Of a stretch of 64,000 bases of DNA, positions 40,488 to 49,383 are shown in pieces. Position 1 is the stretch's first letter. Every line of letters starts with the position of its first letter. This DNA comes from JAOPZW01 sp963835295 (GTDB lineage Bacteria > Actinomycetota > Thermoleophilia > Solirubrobacterales > Solirubrobacteraceae), in contig CAWIEX010000010.1 in the NCBI GenBank assembly GCA_963835295.1, positions 496,001 through 560,000 of the forward strand. Direction: 5' to 3'. The translations under genes and the position numbers were made by a program. The notes beneath the pieces were generated by a model. It saw only the letters and a list, made by a program, of their open reading frames with translations, had not been told where the DNA came from and did not search any database.

Positions 40488-41549
40488 ATGACGACCCTGG
40501 TGACAGGGGCGACGGGTCTGGTCGGGTCGCACGTCACGCGCAAGCTGGTGGCGCGCGGCGATGCCGTGCGGGTCCTCGTCCGCGAGCGCTCGCCCCGCGA
40601 CGAGCTGGAAGGCCTCGAGGTCGAGCTCGCCTACGGCGACGTGCTCGACCGCTCCTCGGTGCGCCGCGCGATGCGCGGCGTGCAGCGCCTGTTCCACGTC
40701 GCCGGGATCACGTCGCTGCGCGCCAGCGCGGACCGGGTCTTCGCGGTCAACGTCGGCGGCACGCGGATCGTCCTCGAGGAGGCGCTGCGGGCCGGCGTGG
40801 CTCGCGCGGTCCACACGTCGTCGGTGGCCGCGGTCGGCCCGGCGGCGCGCGGCTCGACGGCCGACGAGGACCAGGTCTTCCGGGCCGGGCGCTACGGCCT
40901 GCCCTACGTCAACGCCAAGCACGAGGCCGAGCTCGAGGCGATGCGCCTGGCCGCTCACGGCCTCCCGGTGGTCATCGTCAACCCGGCCCATGTCTTCGGC
41001 GCCGGCGACCGCCACCGCTCCTCGACGGAGCTCGTGCGGCGCTTCCTGAGCGGCTCGATCCCCGCCTACGTCGACGGCGCGCTGAACATCGTCGACGCCG
41101 AGGACGTCGCCCACGGCCACCTGCTGGCCGACGAGCGCGGCGAGGTCGGCGAGCGCTACATCCTCGGCAACCGCAACTTCACCCTCGACCGCCTCTTCGC
41201 CGACCTGGCGCGGCTGTCCGGCGTCGAGCCGCCGGCGCTCAAGCTGCCGCTGGCGGCCGCGCTCGCGCTGGCGCGGGCGGCCGAGCTGGCTCCCGGGCGC
41301 CCGGCGGTGACGACGATCGAGGTCCGCGCGTCGTCGCTGTGGTGGGCCTTCCGCTCGACCAAGGCCAAGCGCGAGCTCGACTGGCGCCCGGCCCACCACG
41401 AGGACACCCTGCAGACGACGATCGACTGGTACCGCGAGCGCGAGCCCGCGCGCCTGAAGGCGCCCGGCACGCGCCAGCCGCTGGCCCTGCGCGCCGCCGG
41501 CCTCGGCCTGCGCACCGCCGGCGGGATGCTGCGGAGCTTCGCCCCTTGA
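40488..41549 (+). CDS. NAD-dependent epimerase/dehydratase family protein (extended SDR)
   Basis: The protein has 353 residues. Rossmann motif TLVTGATGLVGSHVTRKL, then YGDVLD, the catalytic region with HTSSVAAVG and YVNAKHEAE (the Y-x3-K pair), and NPAHVFGAGD. Order and ending (LDWRPAHHEDTLQTTIDWY) resemble the hopanoid-associated sugar epimerase group. The substrate is probably a nucleotide sugar or a sterol/terpenoid-like ketone. A small glutaredoxin-like gene overlaps its stop. Confidence 0.88.
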   Translation: MTTLVTGATGLVGSHVTRKLVARGDAVRVLVRERSPRDELEGLEVELAYGDVLDRSSVRRAMRGVQRLFHVAGITSLRASADRVFAVNVGGTRIVLEEALRAGVARAVHTSSVAAVGPAARGSTADEDQVFRAGRYGLPYVNAKHEAELEAMRLAAHGLPVVIVNPAHVFGAGDRHRSSTELVRRFLSGSIPAYVDGALNIVDAEDVAHGHLLADERGEVGERYILGNRNFTLDRLFADLARLSGVEPPALKLPLAAALALARAAELAPGRPAVTTIEVRASSLWWAFRSTKAKRELDWRPAHHEDTLQTTIDWYREREPARLKAPGTRQPLALRAAGLGLRTAGGMLRSFAP

Positions 41550-41800
41550 GCGCCACCCTGCACCGCTGCCGCACCCCGACCGACTGGCTGTGCCCGTGCG
41601 GGCGCGTCGCGCGCGAGCTGCGCCGGCGCGGCGTCGACTACGAGGAGGTCCGGGTGGCGTGGCTCCAGCGCGACCGCCCCGAGATCGAGAAGCTCAGCGG
41701 CCAGCGCCACGTCCCGCTGCTGGTCATCGACAAGGACGCGATCTGCGACTCGCGGCGGATCATCGAGCACCTGGAGTGGCGCCGGACAGAGCAGTCGTGA
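41546..41800 (+). CDS. Glutaredoxin/GST N-terminal-like small thiol protein
   Basis: The protein has 84 residues. Thioredoxin fold with N-terminal LCPCGRVARELRRRGVDYEE (a CPC-G centre), cis-Pro region RHVPLLVIDKDAICDS and RRIIEHLEW. The TTG at 41546 overlaps the epimerase stop (TTGA), which decides the start. It probably acts in thiol redox exchange. Its end overlaps the convergent M14 gene by 41 bases. Confidence 0.78.
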   Translation: MSATLHRCRTPTDWLCPCGRVARELRRRGVDYEEVRVAWLQRDRPEIEKLSGQRHVPLLVIDKDAICDSRRIIEHLEWRRTEQS

Positions 41801-43757
41801 GCAGCGCCTCGGCGCTCTCGCTCGCCCCGCGGAAGACCGGGTCGAAGGCGAACAGCACGGCGCGGCCGGCGCCGACGCGCTCGTCGACGATCGCCGGGCG
41901 CCCCGCCGGCGAGCTCAGCGACCAGCCGCTGAGCACCGCCCCGTAGTCGGCGACGACGTGCCCGCCGACGACGAGCGGGTCGTCGTTGTCGAGGACCACG
42001 CCGCCGCCCACGGCGACCGCCGCGCCGGGGACCCAGGTCGCCGGCCCGCTGGCGGTGGCGGTCGCCTGGGTGAGGCCGGCCGCGCCCGCCACGGCGATGC
42101 CCCGCGCGCGCCATCCGACGAAGGTCCCGCCGCCCGCGACGAAGGCCGAGACGGCGGCCAGGGCCGGGGCCGAGAGCGAGGCCGGCGCGCCGTCGGCCAC
42201 CACGAGGACATCGTGTCCGGCGAGCGCGCCCGCGGCGAGGGCGGCGTCGTCGACCACGTCGACCTGCGCGCCGAGGCGGGCGAGGACGAAGCGCGCCCAG
42301 CTCGTGCCGGCGTTGGGCTGCTGGGCGCCGGGGACGACCGACGCGAGGGCTGCGGGGTCGCCGAGCAGCGCGAGCCGCCTCCCGGCCAGCGGCTGGGCCG
42401 CGGCGAGCGCCGGCGCGGCTGCCGCCGGGGCAGCGGGCGGCGGTGCGCCGAGCGTGCCGCCGGGCAGGCCCATGAGCAGTGGGCGCGACCACGCGTTGAC
42501 GTCGGACGTCGAGGGGCCGCCGGCGTCCGGGCTCTGGCCCAGCAGTGCCTCGATCCAGTGCTTGAGCGGCTGGGCCGCGCTGACCAGGTAGGTGCCGGCG
42601 GGCAGCGTCGCCGGCGCGCCGGGCGCCGGGGAGCCGTACGGGCGCAGGCTGGCCACCGCGGTGTCGGCGGCGAGCCGGCGCACCGCCACCCCTTCGGCGA
42701 TCAGCTGGGCCACGACCGGCTCAGCACCGGCTCCGAGCGCGTAGCCGTAGACGCGCGGACGCTCGACGTGCTGGAGCACGCCGCGCGCGCCCTGCTGGCG
42801 GGCCTGCGCGAAGGACGCGGCCCACGCCTCGAGCAGCGCGGCGCGGTGGCGGGCGACCGAGCGCAGCACGGCCTCGGCGGCCGTGAGGTGCTCACCGACG
42901 CGCCGCGCGTACGGGCTCGCGACGCCCGCCTCGAAGGTCATCCCGGCCGCTCCGAAGAGCAGCGTCGTCGCGCTGTCGCCGTAGCCGGGGTAGAGCAGGT
43001 CGAACGTCCCGCCGCCGGTCGGCGGGTAGCCCTCGCGCTGGAAGGCGGCGCGCACCGCGGGCCCGACGATGTCGCGCTCGGCCGCGAGGGCGGCGTCGGG
43101 CAGCTCGTGGAAGAGCGGCTGGGAGTAGGGCGGGGCGAAGAAGGCCGCACCGCCCTGCTCGTGCTGGTCGACGAAGGCCAGCGGGGGCATCGCGAGCAAC
43201 AGGCGCAGGCGGGCCTGGGACTCGGGCTGGGTGAGCGCCAGCCAGTCGCGGTTGAGGTCGAAGCCGTTGGCGTTGACGCGCGTGTGCGCCTCGTGGCCGT
43301 CGGGGTTCTGGACCGGGAGGACCACGACGGCGAGGCGCCGCAGGAGCGGGCTGAGGCAGTCGCGGGCGAGATCGCGCAGCAGCCGCAGGTCGGCGTCTGT
43401 CCCGCTGGGCTCGTTGCCGTGCACCGAGCCCGTCACCCACACGACCGCGGGCGCGGCGCCGGCGCTGCGCGCGTGCCCGTGGCGGACCGCGCGCAGCCGC
43501 GCCATGGCGGCGCGCAAGCGAGCCGCGGGCAGGGCGGAGACGACTGCGTAGCGCAGCGGCCGGCCCTGCACGCTGGCGCCCGCCACGGCGGTGCTCACCA
43601 CCGGCGAGGCGCGCGCGACGGCGCGGACGTAGGCGTCGGCCTGCGCCGCGCTCGCGGGCCGGTCGGCGCCGGGCGGGGCGGGCACGGCAGGGCACGCGGC
43701 GCGCGCGACGGGCGCCCAGGCCAGGACGCACAGCGCGCCCGCCAGCGCCCGCCTCAC
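41760..43757 (-). CDS. Secreted M14 family zinc carboxypeptidase (second one)
   Basis: A 665-residue exported protein with signal peptide ending at ARA (about 22). Peptidase region: GSVHGNEPSGTDAD (His and Glu zinc ligands), PVQNPDGHEAHTRVNANGF, LNRDW and VDQHEQGG (third ligand region). The C-terminal half (about 450-665) is a Rossmann-like glutamine-amidotransferase-like module (RRLALLGD to AFVAGGGTFVGW), a known partner of such peptidases. GTG 43757 overlaps the upstream dehydrogenase stop, so it is the last gene of the mtnA operon, an odd companion. Confidence 0.88.
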   Translation of the reverse strand: MRRALAGALCVLAWAPVARAACPAVPAPPGADRPASAAQADAYVRAVARASPVVSTAVAGASVQGRPLRYAVVSALPAARLRAAMARLRAVRHGHARSAGAAPAVVWVTGSVHGNEPSGTDADLRLLRDLARDCLSPLLRRLAVVVLPVQNPDGHEAHTRVNANGFDLNRDWLALTQPESQARLRLLLAMPPLAFVDQHEQGGAAFFAPPYSQPLFHELPDAALAAERDIVGPAVRAAFQREGYPPTGGGTFDLLYPGYGDSATTLLFGAAGMTFEAGVASPYARRVGEHLTAAEAVLRSVARHRAALLEAWAASFAQARQQGARGVLQHVERPRVYGYALGAGAEPVVAQLIAEGVAVRRLAADTAVASLRPYGSPAPGAPATLPAGTYLVSAAQPLKHWIEALLGQSPDAGGPSTSDVNAWSRPLLMGLPGGTLGAPPPAAPAAAAPALAAAQPLAGRRLALLGDPAALASVVPGAQQPNAGTSWARFVLARLGAQVDVVDDAALAAGALAGHDVLVVADGAPASLSAPALAAVSAFVAGGGTFVGWRARGIAVAGAAGLTQATATASGPATWVPGAAVAVGGGVVLDNDDPLVVGGHVVADYGAVLSGWSLSSPAGRPAIVDERVGAGRAVLFAFDPVFRGASESAEALLTTALSGATPGAR

Positions 43758-44680
43758 GGCCCCGGCTCCACCACCAGCTTGCGCGCCTCGCCGTCGCTCG
43801 GCGCGGCCAGCGCGCCGGCCAGGTCCTCGAGGCCCACGACGTCGCCCGCGAGCGCCTGCCAGTCGACGGCGCCCGCGGCCAGCAGCGCCAGCGCCTCGTC
43901 GACCTCGGCGGGCGTGTGGTGAAAGGCCCCGCGCACGTCGACCTCGTCGTAGTGCAGCGGCGCGGTGGGCAGCCCGACCGTCGTCCCGGCCGGACAGCCG
44001 CCGACCAGGACCGCGGTGCCGCCGGGACGCGTCGCCGCCACCGCCTGCTCCCACGCCTCCACACGCCCCACCGCCTCGAAGACCAGGTCGTGCTCGCCCA
44101 GCGCCTCGGCCGCCCGCGCCCCGAGGCCCTGCGCCTGGGCGCGGCGCTCGGGGTGGCGGTCGCAGACGAGCACGTCACGCCCGTCGAGGACCAGCAGCCG
44201 CGCGAGCATGAGCCCGATCGTCCCGCCGCCGAGGACGGCGACGTCCGTCGCTTGTGTCCCGCGCGCCACGGCGTGCAGGCAGGCCGACAGCGGCTCGGCC
44301 ATCGCCGCGCCGGCGAAGTCCAGGCCGTCGGGGATGGCGTGCAGCGCGTCGGGCGGCGCCGCGATGCGCTCGGCGAAGCCGCCGAGCACCCAGGTCGGCG
44401 CGCGGCAGATCGCCGCGCGCCCGGCACGGCACGGCGCGCAGGCGCCGCACGCCACCGAGTCGCCCACGAGGACGCGCTCGCCGGTGTCGACGCGCACGCC
44501 GGCCGTCTCGTGACCGAAGCGCGCCGGGTACTCGCCCAGGATCCGGTGGCCGTGGCGCAGCATCTTGCGATCGGTCCCGCACGCGGTGGCGGCCCGCACC
44601 TCGACGAGCACCTCGCCGGCGGGCTCGTCGACCTCCTCGACGCGCAGGTCGCCGGGCCCGTGGAGGACCGCCGCGCGCAT
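43754..44680 (-). CDS. Zinc-binding alcohol dehydrogenase family protein (copy 2 in operon)
   Basis: A 308-residue medium-chain dehydrogenase, short for the family. The catalytic zinc region reads ATACGTDRKML and FGHETAG. The structural zinc loop CGACAPCRAGRAAIC retains four Cys. The NAD fold is VAVLGGGTIGLMLARLL. It resembles sorbitol/threonine dehydrogenase-like members. It overlaps the kinase-like gene upstream (TGATG) and the M14 gene downstream. A second dehydrogenase lies two genes upstream. Confidence 0.88.
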   Translation of the reverse strand: MRAAVLHGPGDLRVEEVDEPAGEVLVEVRAATACGTDRKMLRHGHRILGEYPARFGHETAGVRVDTGERVLVGDSVACGACAPCRAGRAAICRAPTWVLGGFAERIAAPPDALHAIPDGLDFAGAAMAEPLSACLHAVARGTQATDVAVLGGGTIGLMLARLLVLDGRDVLVCDRHPERRAQAQGLGARAAEALGEHDLVFEAVGRVEAWEQAVAATRPGGTAVLVGGCPAGTTVGLPTAPLHYDEVDVRGAFHHTPAEVDEALALLAAGAVDWQALAGDVVGLEDLAGALAAPSDGEARKLVVEPGP

Positions 44681-45930
44681 CACGCCGCCGCGCCGGTGCG
44701 CTCGAGCGCGGCGCGCACGCGCGGCACCCACCAGCCGAGCTCCTCGCGGGCCCAGGCACGCTCGGCCGGATCGGGGTGGATGAGCGCGCTGTGGCCGAAG
44801 ATCCAGCCGTAGAGCTGCAGGCCGGCGATGAGCCCGAGGTCGAGGTCGTGGTCGCTCACCGCGCCTCCCTCGGCGGCCAGGAAGTCCTCGAGCAGCTCGT
44901 CGTGCGTGCCCTCGGTGCGCCACGCGTCGTGGCACAGGTACCAGGCGACCTCCAGAGCGGGCGTGCCCTCGCCGGCGATGTCCCAGTCGAGCAGGACGAC
45001 GCGGCCGTCGACGAAGCCGAGGTTGTCGTCGCGCAGGTCGCCGTGGACCAGCGTCGTGCCGCCCGCGCGCAGCGCTCCCGCCAACGGCGCGGGGTCGGCC
45101 AGGTTGGCGAGCACCGCCTGCGCGACGTCGTCGTCGGCCGCCTCGGCGAACGCCTCCCACGCGGTCTCGAGCTGCTTGGGGATCACGTCGCTGCCGTCGC
45201 GCTCGGCCTCGGCGACGGCGGGCGAGCTGATCGCGAGGTGGCGCTCGAGCGTGATCGCCCCGTCGACGCGCTCGCCGCGGAAGGCGGCGTGCAGGGCGGC
45301 CGCCGCCGCCATCGCCTCGCGGTGGCGCGCGCGGCTGATCGGCCCCTGGGCGGGCAGCAGCGCGGCGGAGAGGTCGCGCATGAGGATGCGCCAGCCGTCG
45401 CCCTCGGGCTCGACGGCCACGATGCCCGTCTCGATCGACGCCGGCAGGCGCCGCAGCACGCCCGCCAGCCAGAGCTCGGCGGTGATGGCGCGCCCGCCGG
45501 CCACGCGCCCGAGCCAGTCGCCGCCGGGGACCACGCGCTTGGCGATGCCCGGCGTGCCGTCGGGCAGCGTCACCCGCTCGAGCTGCGCGCCGCTGTTGCC
45601 GCCGCCGAGGCTCGCGGGCGCCATCGCGTAGACCCAGTGGCGAGCGATGAGGTCGCCCGAGAGGTGCAGGTAGTGGCGGCGGCGCACGCCGTCGCGCGCC
45701 GCGGTCAGCGCCGCGCCGGCCGGCCATTCGCCCGCGCGCCACTCGCCCACCTCGGCCGGACCGTCCCACCACGCGGCCAGCTCGGCCACGATCGCCGGGC
45801 GCCCGTCGCGGCGCACGCGCCGGCCGGGCAGCGAGGCCCGGAGCTCGGCGTTGCGCGCGTAGGTGCGCGCCAGCGCGTCGACGTCGCCGGAGGCCATCGC
45901 CGCGTGCAGCGCGTCGAGCGCGCCGCTCAT
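44680..45930 (-). CDS. NTF2/SnoaL-like domain fused to an aminoglycoside-phosphotransferase-family kinase
   Basis: The protein has 416 residues. The first 100 residues have NTF2-like character (ALHAAMASGDVDALARTYA, then HYLHLSGDLIARHWVY). The rest is an APH-fold kinase with catalytic loop VHGDLRDDNLG near 300 and metal-binding LLDWDIAGEG. APH-fold enzymes include 5-methylthioribose kinase and many small-molecule kinases. Beside mtnA, a sugar kinase feeding that isomerase is more likely than drug resistance. Start ATG 45930. The fusion itself is unusual. Confidence 0.78.
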   Translation of the reverse strand: MSGALDALHAAMASGDVDALARTYARNAELRASLPGRRVRRDGRPAIVAELAAWWDGPAEVGEWRAGEWPAGAALTAARDGVRRRHYLHLSGDLIARHWVYAMAPASLGGGNSGAQLERVTLPDGTPGIAKRVVPGGDWLGRVAGGRAITAELWLAGVLRRLPASIETGIVAVEPEGDGWRILMRDLSAALLPAQGPISRARHREAMAAAAALHAAFRGERVDGAITLERHLAISSPAVAEAERDGSDVIPKQLETAWEAFAEAADDDVAQAVLANLADPAPLAGALRAGGTTLVHGDLRDDNLGFVDGRVVLLDWDIAGEGTPALEVAWYLCHDAWRTEGTHDELLEDFLAAEGGAVSDHDLDLGLIAGLQLYGWIFGHSALIHPDPAERAWAREELGWWVPRVRAALERTGAAA

Positions 45931-45985
45931 CGCGAGGACCCGCTCCCGTGGTCGTCGTTTGCGCCGGGCGAGCAATGGCGCGCTG

Positions 45986-46951
45986 TCACGGCGCCACCAA
46001 CACCTTGATCGCCTCGCCGCTGCGGGCCAGCTCGAGCGCGCGGCCCGTCTCGTCCAGGCCCACGCGGTGGGTGACGAGGGGCAGCGGATCGACCTGGCCG
46101 CCGGCGATGAGGCCCAGGGCCGCCCGCATGTCCCTGGGGCCGGCCGAGTACGACGCGCACACGTCGACCTCGCCGACGTACAGCGCATGGCCGTCGAGCC
46201 CGAGCGCGTGGCCGGGGTCGGGCGGCGCATAGAGGCACAGCGCTCCGCCCGGAGCGACGGCGGCGAAGCCCGCGGCGATGGCGTCGGGCTTCGGGGTGCA
46301 GACCATGACCACGTCGACGAGCTCGTTGCCGTGGCGCTCGGCGCCGAGGGCCAGCGCGCGCTCCAGGCGCTCGGGGCGCGGCTCGCGCGCCCAGACCGCG
46401 TCGACGGCGCGCGCGTGGGCGGCGGTGATGGCGAGCAGGCCGCTGGTGCCGCAGCCGACGACGAGCAGGCTGTCGCCGGCGCGCAGCCCGCAGCGCTCGA
46501 AGGCCCTCAGCACGCAGGCCAGCGGCTCGACGAAGGTCGCGCGCTCGGCGTCGAGGCCGTCGAGGACGAGCAGCTCGTCGACCAGGTCGGCGGGCACGCG
46601 GACGCGCTCGGCGAAGCCGCCCGGGTCGAGGCCCGTGGCCTTGAAGCGCTCGCACAGCGTCTCGTGGCCGCGCCGACAGCGCCGGCACTCGCCGCACGGC
46701 GCGTGGTGATGCACGACGACGCGATCGCCCACGGCGACGGCCTCGACGTCGTGACCGATCGCGATGATCTCCCCCGAGAGCTCGTGGCCGAGGACGGTCG
46801 GCACCTTGCGCGCGACCCACGCGTCGAGCACATCCGAGCCGCAGACGCCGCACGCCAGCACGCGGCAGACGACGTCGCCGCTGCCCGGCTCGGGATCCGC
46901 AGCGTGCTCGACGCGGACCTCGCGCGGGGTCAGCGAGCGCGCCACCCTCAT
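45986..46951 (-). CDS. Zinc-dependent alcohol dehydrogenase (copy 1 in operon)
   Basis: A 321-residue medium-chain dehydrogenase. Catalytic zinc ligands in CGVCGSDVLDAW and GHELSGE; structural zinc loop CGECRRCRRGHETLC; NAD fold LLVVGCGTSGLLAI. It overlaps the mtnA stop (ATGA) and precedes the NTF2-kinase gene by 55 bases. Substrate is probably a sugar alcohol or the aldehyde product of a methylthioribose-like pathway. Confidence 0.9.
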   Translation of the reverse strand: MRVARSLTPREVRVEHAADPEPGSGDVVCRVLACGVCGSDVLDAWVARKVPTVLGHELSGEIIAIGHDVEAVAVGDRVVVHHHAPCGECRRCRRGHETLCERFKATGLDPGGFAERVRVPADLVDELLVLDGLDAERATFVEPLACVLRAFERCGLRAGDSLLVVGCGTSGLLAITAAHARAVDAVWAREPRPERLERALALGAERHGNELVDVVMVCTPKPDAIAAGFAAVAPGGALCLYAPPDPGHALGLDGHALYVGEVDVCASYSAGPRDMRAALGLIAGGQVDPLPLVTHRVGLDETGRALELARSGEAIKVLVAP

Positions 46952-47970
46952 GCCAGCAGTGCGGCGATCGACGCGGCGTCGGGCGGGCGGGCGACGCCGC
47001 GCTCGGTCACCAGCGCGGTGATCAGGGCGGCGGGGGTGACGTCGAAGGCGGGGTTTCGCACGGCGGTGCCGGGCAGCGTCGTGTCGACGCCGGCGAAGGC
47101 GCGGACCTCGCCGGCGTCGCGCTCCTCGATCTCGATGCCGTCGCCGTCGGGCAGATGGGCGTCGATGGTCGACGTCGGGGCGGCGACGACGAACGGGATG
47201 CCGGCCGCGGCGGCAGCGAGGGCCAGGGGGTAGGTGCCGACCTTGTTGGCGGTGTCGCCGTTGGCCGCCACGCGGTCGGCGCCGACGATCGCCGCGTCGA
47301 CCTCGCCGCGGCGGATGAGCCCGGCCATCGCGCCGTCGACCACGAGGTCGTGGCTGACGGCGGCGCGCGCGAGCTCCCACACGGTCAGGCGCGCGCCCTG
47401 CAGCAGCGGCCGCGTCTCGCCCGCGAGGACGTGGACGGCGCCGCGCTGCTCGAGCTCGAGGATGACCGCCAGCGCCGTGCCCCGCCCGCCGGCGGCCAGC
47501 GCGCCCGCGTTGCAGTGGGTCGCGATGCGGCGCGCTCCCGCGAGGAGGTCGGCGCCGTGCGCCGCGATGGCCGCCGAGGCTGCGTCCTCCTCTGCGTGCA
47601 GGCGCTCGGCCTCCTCGCGCGCCGCGCCCGCCATCCCCACCGGCCCCGCCGTGAGCGCGGCCGCACGGACGCGATCGACGGCGTAGGCGAGGTTGACCGC
47701 GGTCGGGCGCGCGGAGCGCAGGAGCTCCCAGCCCGCCTCCAGGGTGCCCAGGCCGGGCTGGCGCGCCACCTCCATCGCCAGCCCGTAGGCGGCGGCGACC
47801 CCGATGAGCGGGGCGCCACGCACGGCCAGGCGGCGGATGGCCTGCGCCGTGTCGGCCGCGCCCTCGAGCGCCAGCCAGACCTCGGCGCCGGGCAGTCGCG
47901 TCTGGTCGAGGATGGCCAGGCGCCGACCATCCCAACGCAGGGCCGGGTGGGGCTGCGTCGCGACCGACAT
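46948..47970 (-). CDS. mtnA: S-methyl-5-thioribose-1-phosphate isomerase
   Basis: The protein has 340 residues, the usual length. It converts the aldose phosphate to 5-methylthioribulose 1-phosphate in the methionine salvage or DHAP-shunt pathway. Landmarks: IRRLAVRGAPLIGVAAAYG (phosphate/substrate loop), THCNAGALAAGGRGTA with the catalytic Cys, and VGADRVAANGDTANKVGTY with the catalytic Asp. It leads an operon with two dehydrogenases and an APH-fold kinase. No other mtn genes are in the window. Confidence 0.93.
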   Translation of the reverse strand: MSVATQPHPALRWDGRRLAILDQTRLPGAEVWLALEGAADTAQAIRRLAVRGAPLIGVAAAYGLAMEVARQPGLGTLEAGWELLRSARPTAVNLAYAVDRVRAAALTAGPVGMAGAAREEAERLHAEEDAASAAIAAHGADLLAGARRIATHCNAGALAAGGRGTALAVILELEQRGAVHVLAGETRPLLQGARLTVWELARAAVSHDLVVDGAMAGLIRRGEVDAAIVGADRVAANGDTANKVGTYPLALAAAAAGIPFVVAAPTSTIDAHLPDGDGIEIEERDAGEVRAFAGVDTTLPGTAVRNPAFDVTPAALITALVTERGVARPPDAASIAALLA

Positions 47971-48000
47971 GCGCTCAGCGTACTCGCGGCCCGCCGCTCG

Positions 48001-49347
48001 TCAGCGCCAGTCGAAGTGCTCGCGATGGATGCGCCGGTTTGGGACCCCGGCCATGCGCAGCTCGGTCTGGAAGCTGCGCACCATGCCCCGTGGACCGCAC
48101 ATGAAGACCGACAGCCCGCCGCGGTCGCCGCCGTCGGCGGCGGCGAGGACGCGCTGGGAGGTGAGGCGCCCCTCCACGCCCGTGTCGATCAGATGAGCGT
48201 GCAGTGACCCATGGCGGTCAGCGATCGCCCGGATCTCCTCGGCGAACGGCGCCTCTCCGTCGGCGCTGTAGAAGAAGTCGACGCGATGGGGCAGCTGGTG
48301 TCCGTCGAGCGCTCGCAGCCAGCTCAGGAACGGCGCGACGCCGACGCCGCCGGCGATCCACACCTGCCGATCGGTGCCCTTCCAGTGGCTGAAGCGGCCG
48401 TGGGGGCCGCCGATGACCGCCGGCATGCCCGGCTCGATGAGCTCCTGCAGCCGCGACGTGTAGTCGCCCAGCGCCTTGACCGTGACGCGGACGACGTCCT
48501 CGTGCGGGGCGCTCGTGATCGTGAACGGGTGGCGGTGCCAGCCGTCCTTGGCCTCGATGTAGATCATGGCGAACTGGCCGGGCACGAACTCCATGTGGCG
48601 GCCGATGGGCGCCATCGCGATCTCGATCACCCCCTCGTCTACCTCGCGCACGCTCTGCACCTGGTAGTCGTGCAACGAGAGGAAGAAGCGCGCCAGCAGC
48701 TCGCGGTAGACGTAGAAGCCCAGCCCGACGGCGCCGATGGCGACGTAGCTCCAGCGCAGGATCGGTGCGCCGTCGAACGGCGTGCCGTCGAGCACGCCGT
48801 GTGCGAAGCCCGCGGCGACGAAGAGCCCGGTCGTGCGGTGCAGCGCTCGCCAGCGCTCGTACCCGCCGAAGATCCGGCGAGCCTCACGCACCCCCGGCGC
48901 GTCGCGCGCGGCCACCACGAGGCCGCGTAGCGGCCCCGGCACCACCGATTGCCAGCGCGGCAGGATGGCCCACAGCGCGAGCGCGACCATGCCGATTGCC
49001 CCGATCGCACCCAGCGGGCCGCCGAGCGCGGTGCCATGCGGGTTCGCGGCCAGCAGGATGTGCGGCGCCAGCAGGACCAGTCCGGTGATGGCGACGCGGC
49101 GATGCCAGACCGCCGCACGGTCGATCCCGTCGAACCACTCCTCGACCCATGGCAGCGTGCTGATCAGCACGAGGCCGATCGACAGCAGCAGGATCGACTC
49201 GGCGCCCAACAGCTGTCCGATGTAGCTCCCAGCGGGCGCCCCCGCCGGCTTCGCGACGATCCACAGGAGCGCCAGGGCTACGACGAGAACGCCGATCGTC
49301 GTCGGCCCGACCTCGCGAGCGACGAACCTGACGCGCGGCGGGTGCAC
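48001..49347 (-). CDS. Ferric-reductase-like transmembrane flavoprotein
   Basis: The protein has 448 residues: about six membrane helices (to about 225) with heme-candidate His residues (WHRRVAITG, APHILLAANPHG, ALHRTTGLFVAAGFAHG), then an FAD domain (FVPGQFAMIYIEAKDGWHRHPFTIT, the R-H-P-F-T-I-T variant of RPYS) and NAD domain (IAGGVGVAPFLSWL, FMCGPRGMVRSFQ). It moves electrons from NAD(P)H through FAD and heme to an outside acceptor such as ferric iron or oxygen. GTG start at 49347. Neighbouring Fe-S genes fit an iron connection. Confidence 0.88.
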   Translation of the reverse strand: MHPPRVRFVAREVGPTTIGVLVVALALLWIVAKPAGAPAGSYIGQLLGAESILLLSIGLVLISTLPWVEEWFDGIDRAAVWHRRVAITGLVLLAPHILLAANPHGTALGGPLGAIGAIGMVALALWAILPRWQSVVPGPLRGLVVAARDAPGVREARRIFGGYERWRALHRTTGLFVAAGFAHGVLDGTPFDGAPILRWSYVAIGAVGLGFYVYRELLARFFLSLHDYQVQSVREVDEGVIEIAMAPIGRHMEFVPGQFAMIYIEAKDGWHRHPFTITSAPHEDVVRVTVKALGDYTSRLQELIEPGMPAVIGGPHGRFSHWKGTDRQVWIAGGVGVAPFLSWLRALDGHQLPHRVDFFYSADGEAPFAEEIRAIADRHGSLHAHLIDTGVEGRLTSQRVLAAADGGDRGGLSVFMCGPRGMVRSFQTELRMAGVPNRRIHREHFDWR

Positions 49348-49383
49348 CGCGCCACGGTAGCGCGGAGCACCCGACCCAGCGGG

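Noticed and set aside
44680..45930. Aminoglycoside resistance gene
   Set aside because: Only the general kinase fold is shown, in an operon with mtnA and dehydrogenases, with an added NTF2-like domain. A metabolic kinase is more plausible.
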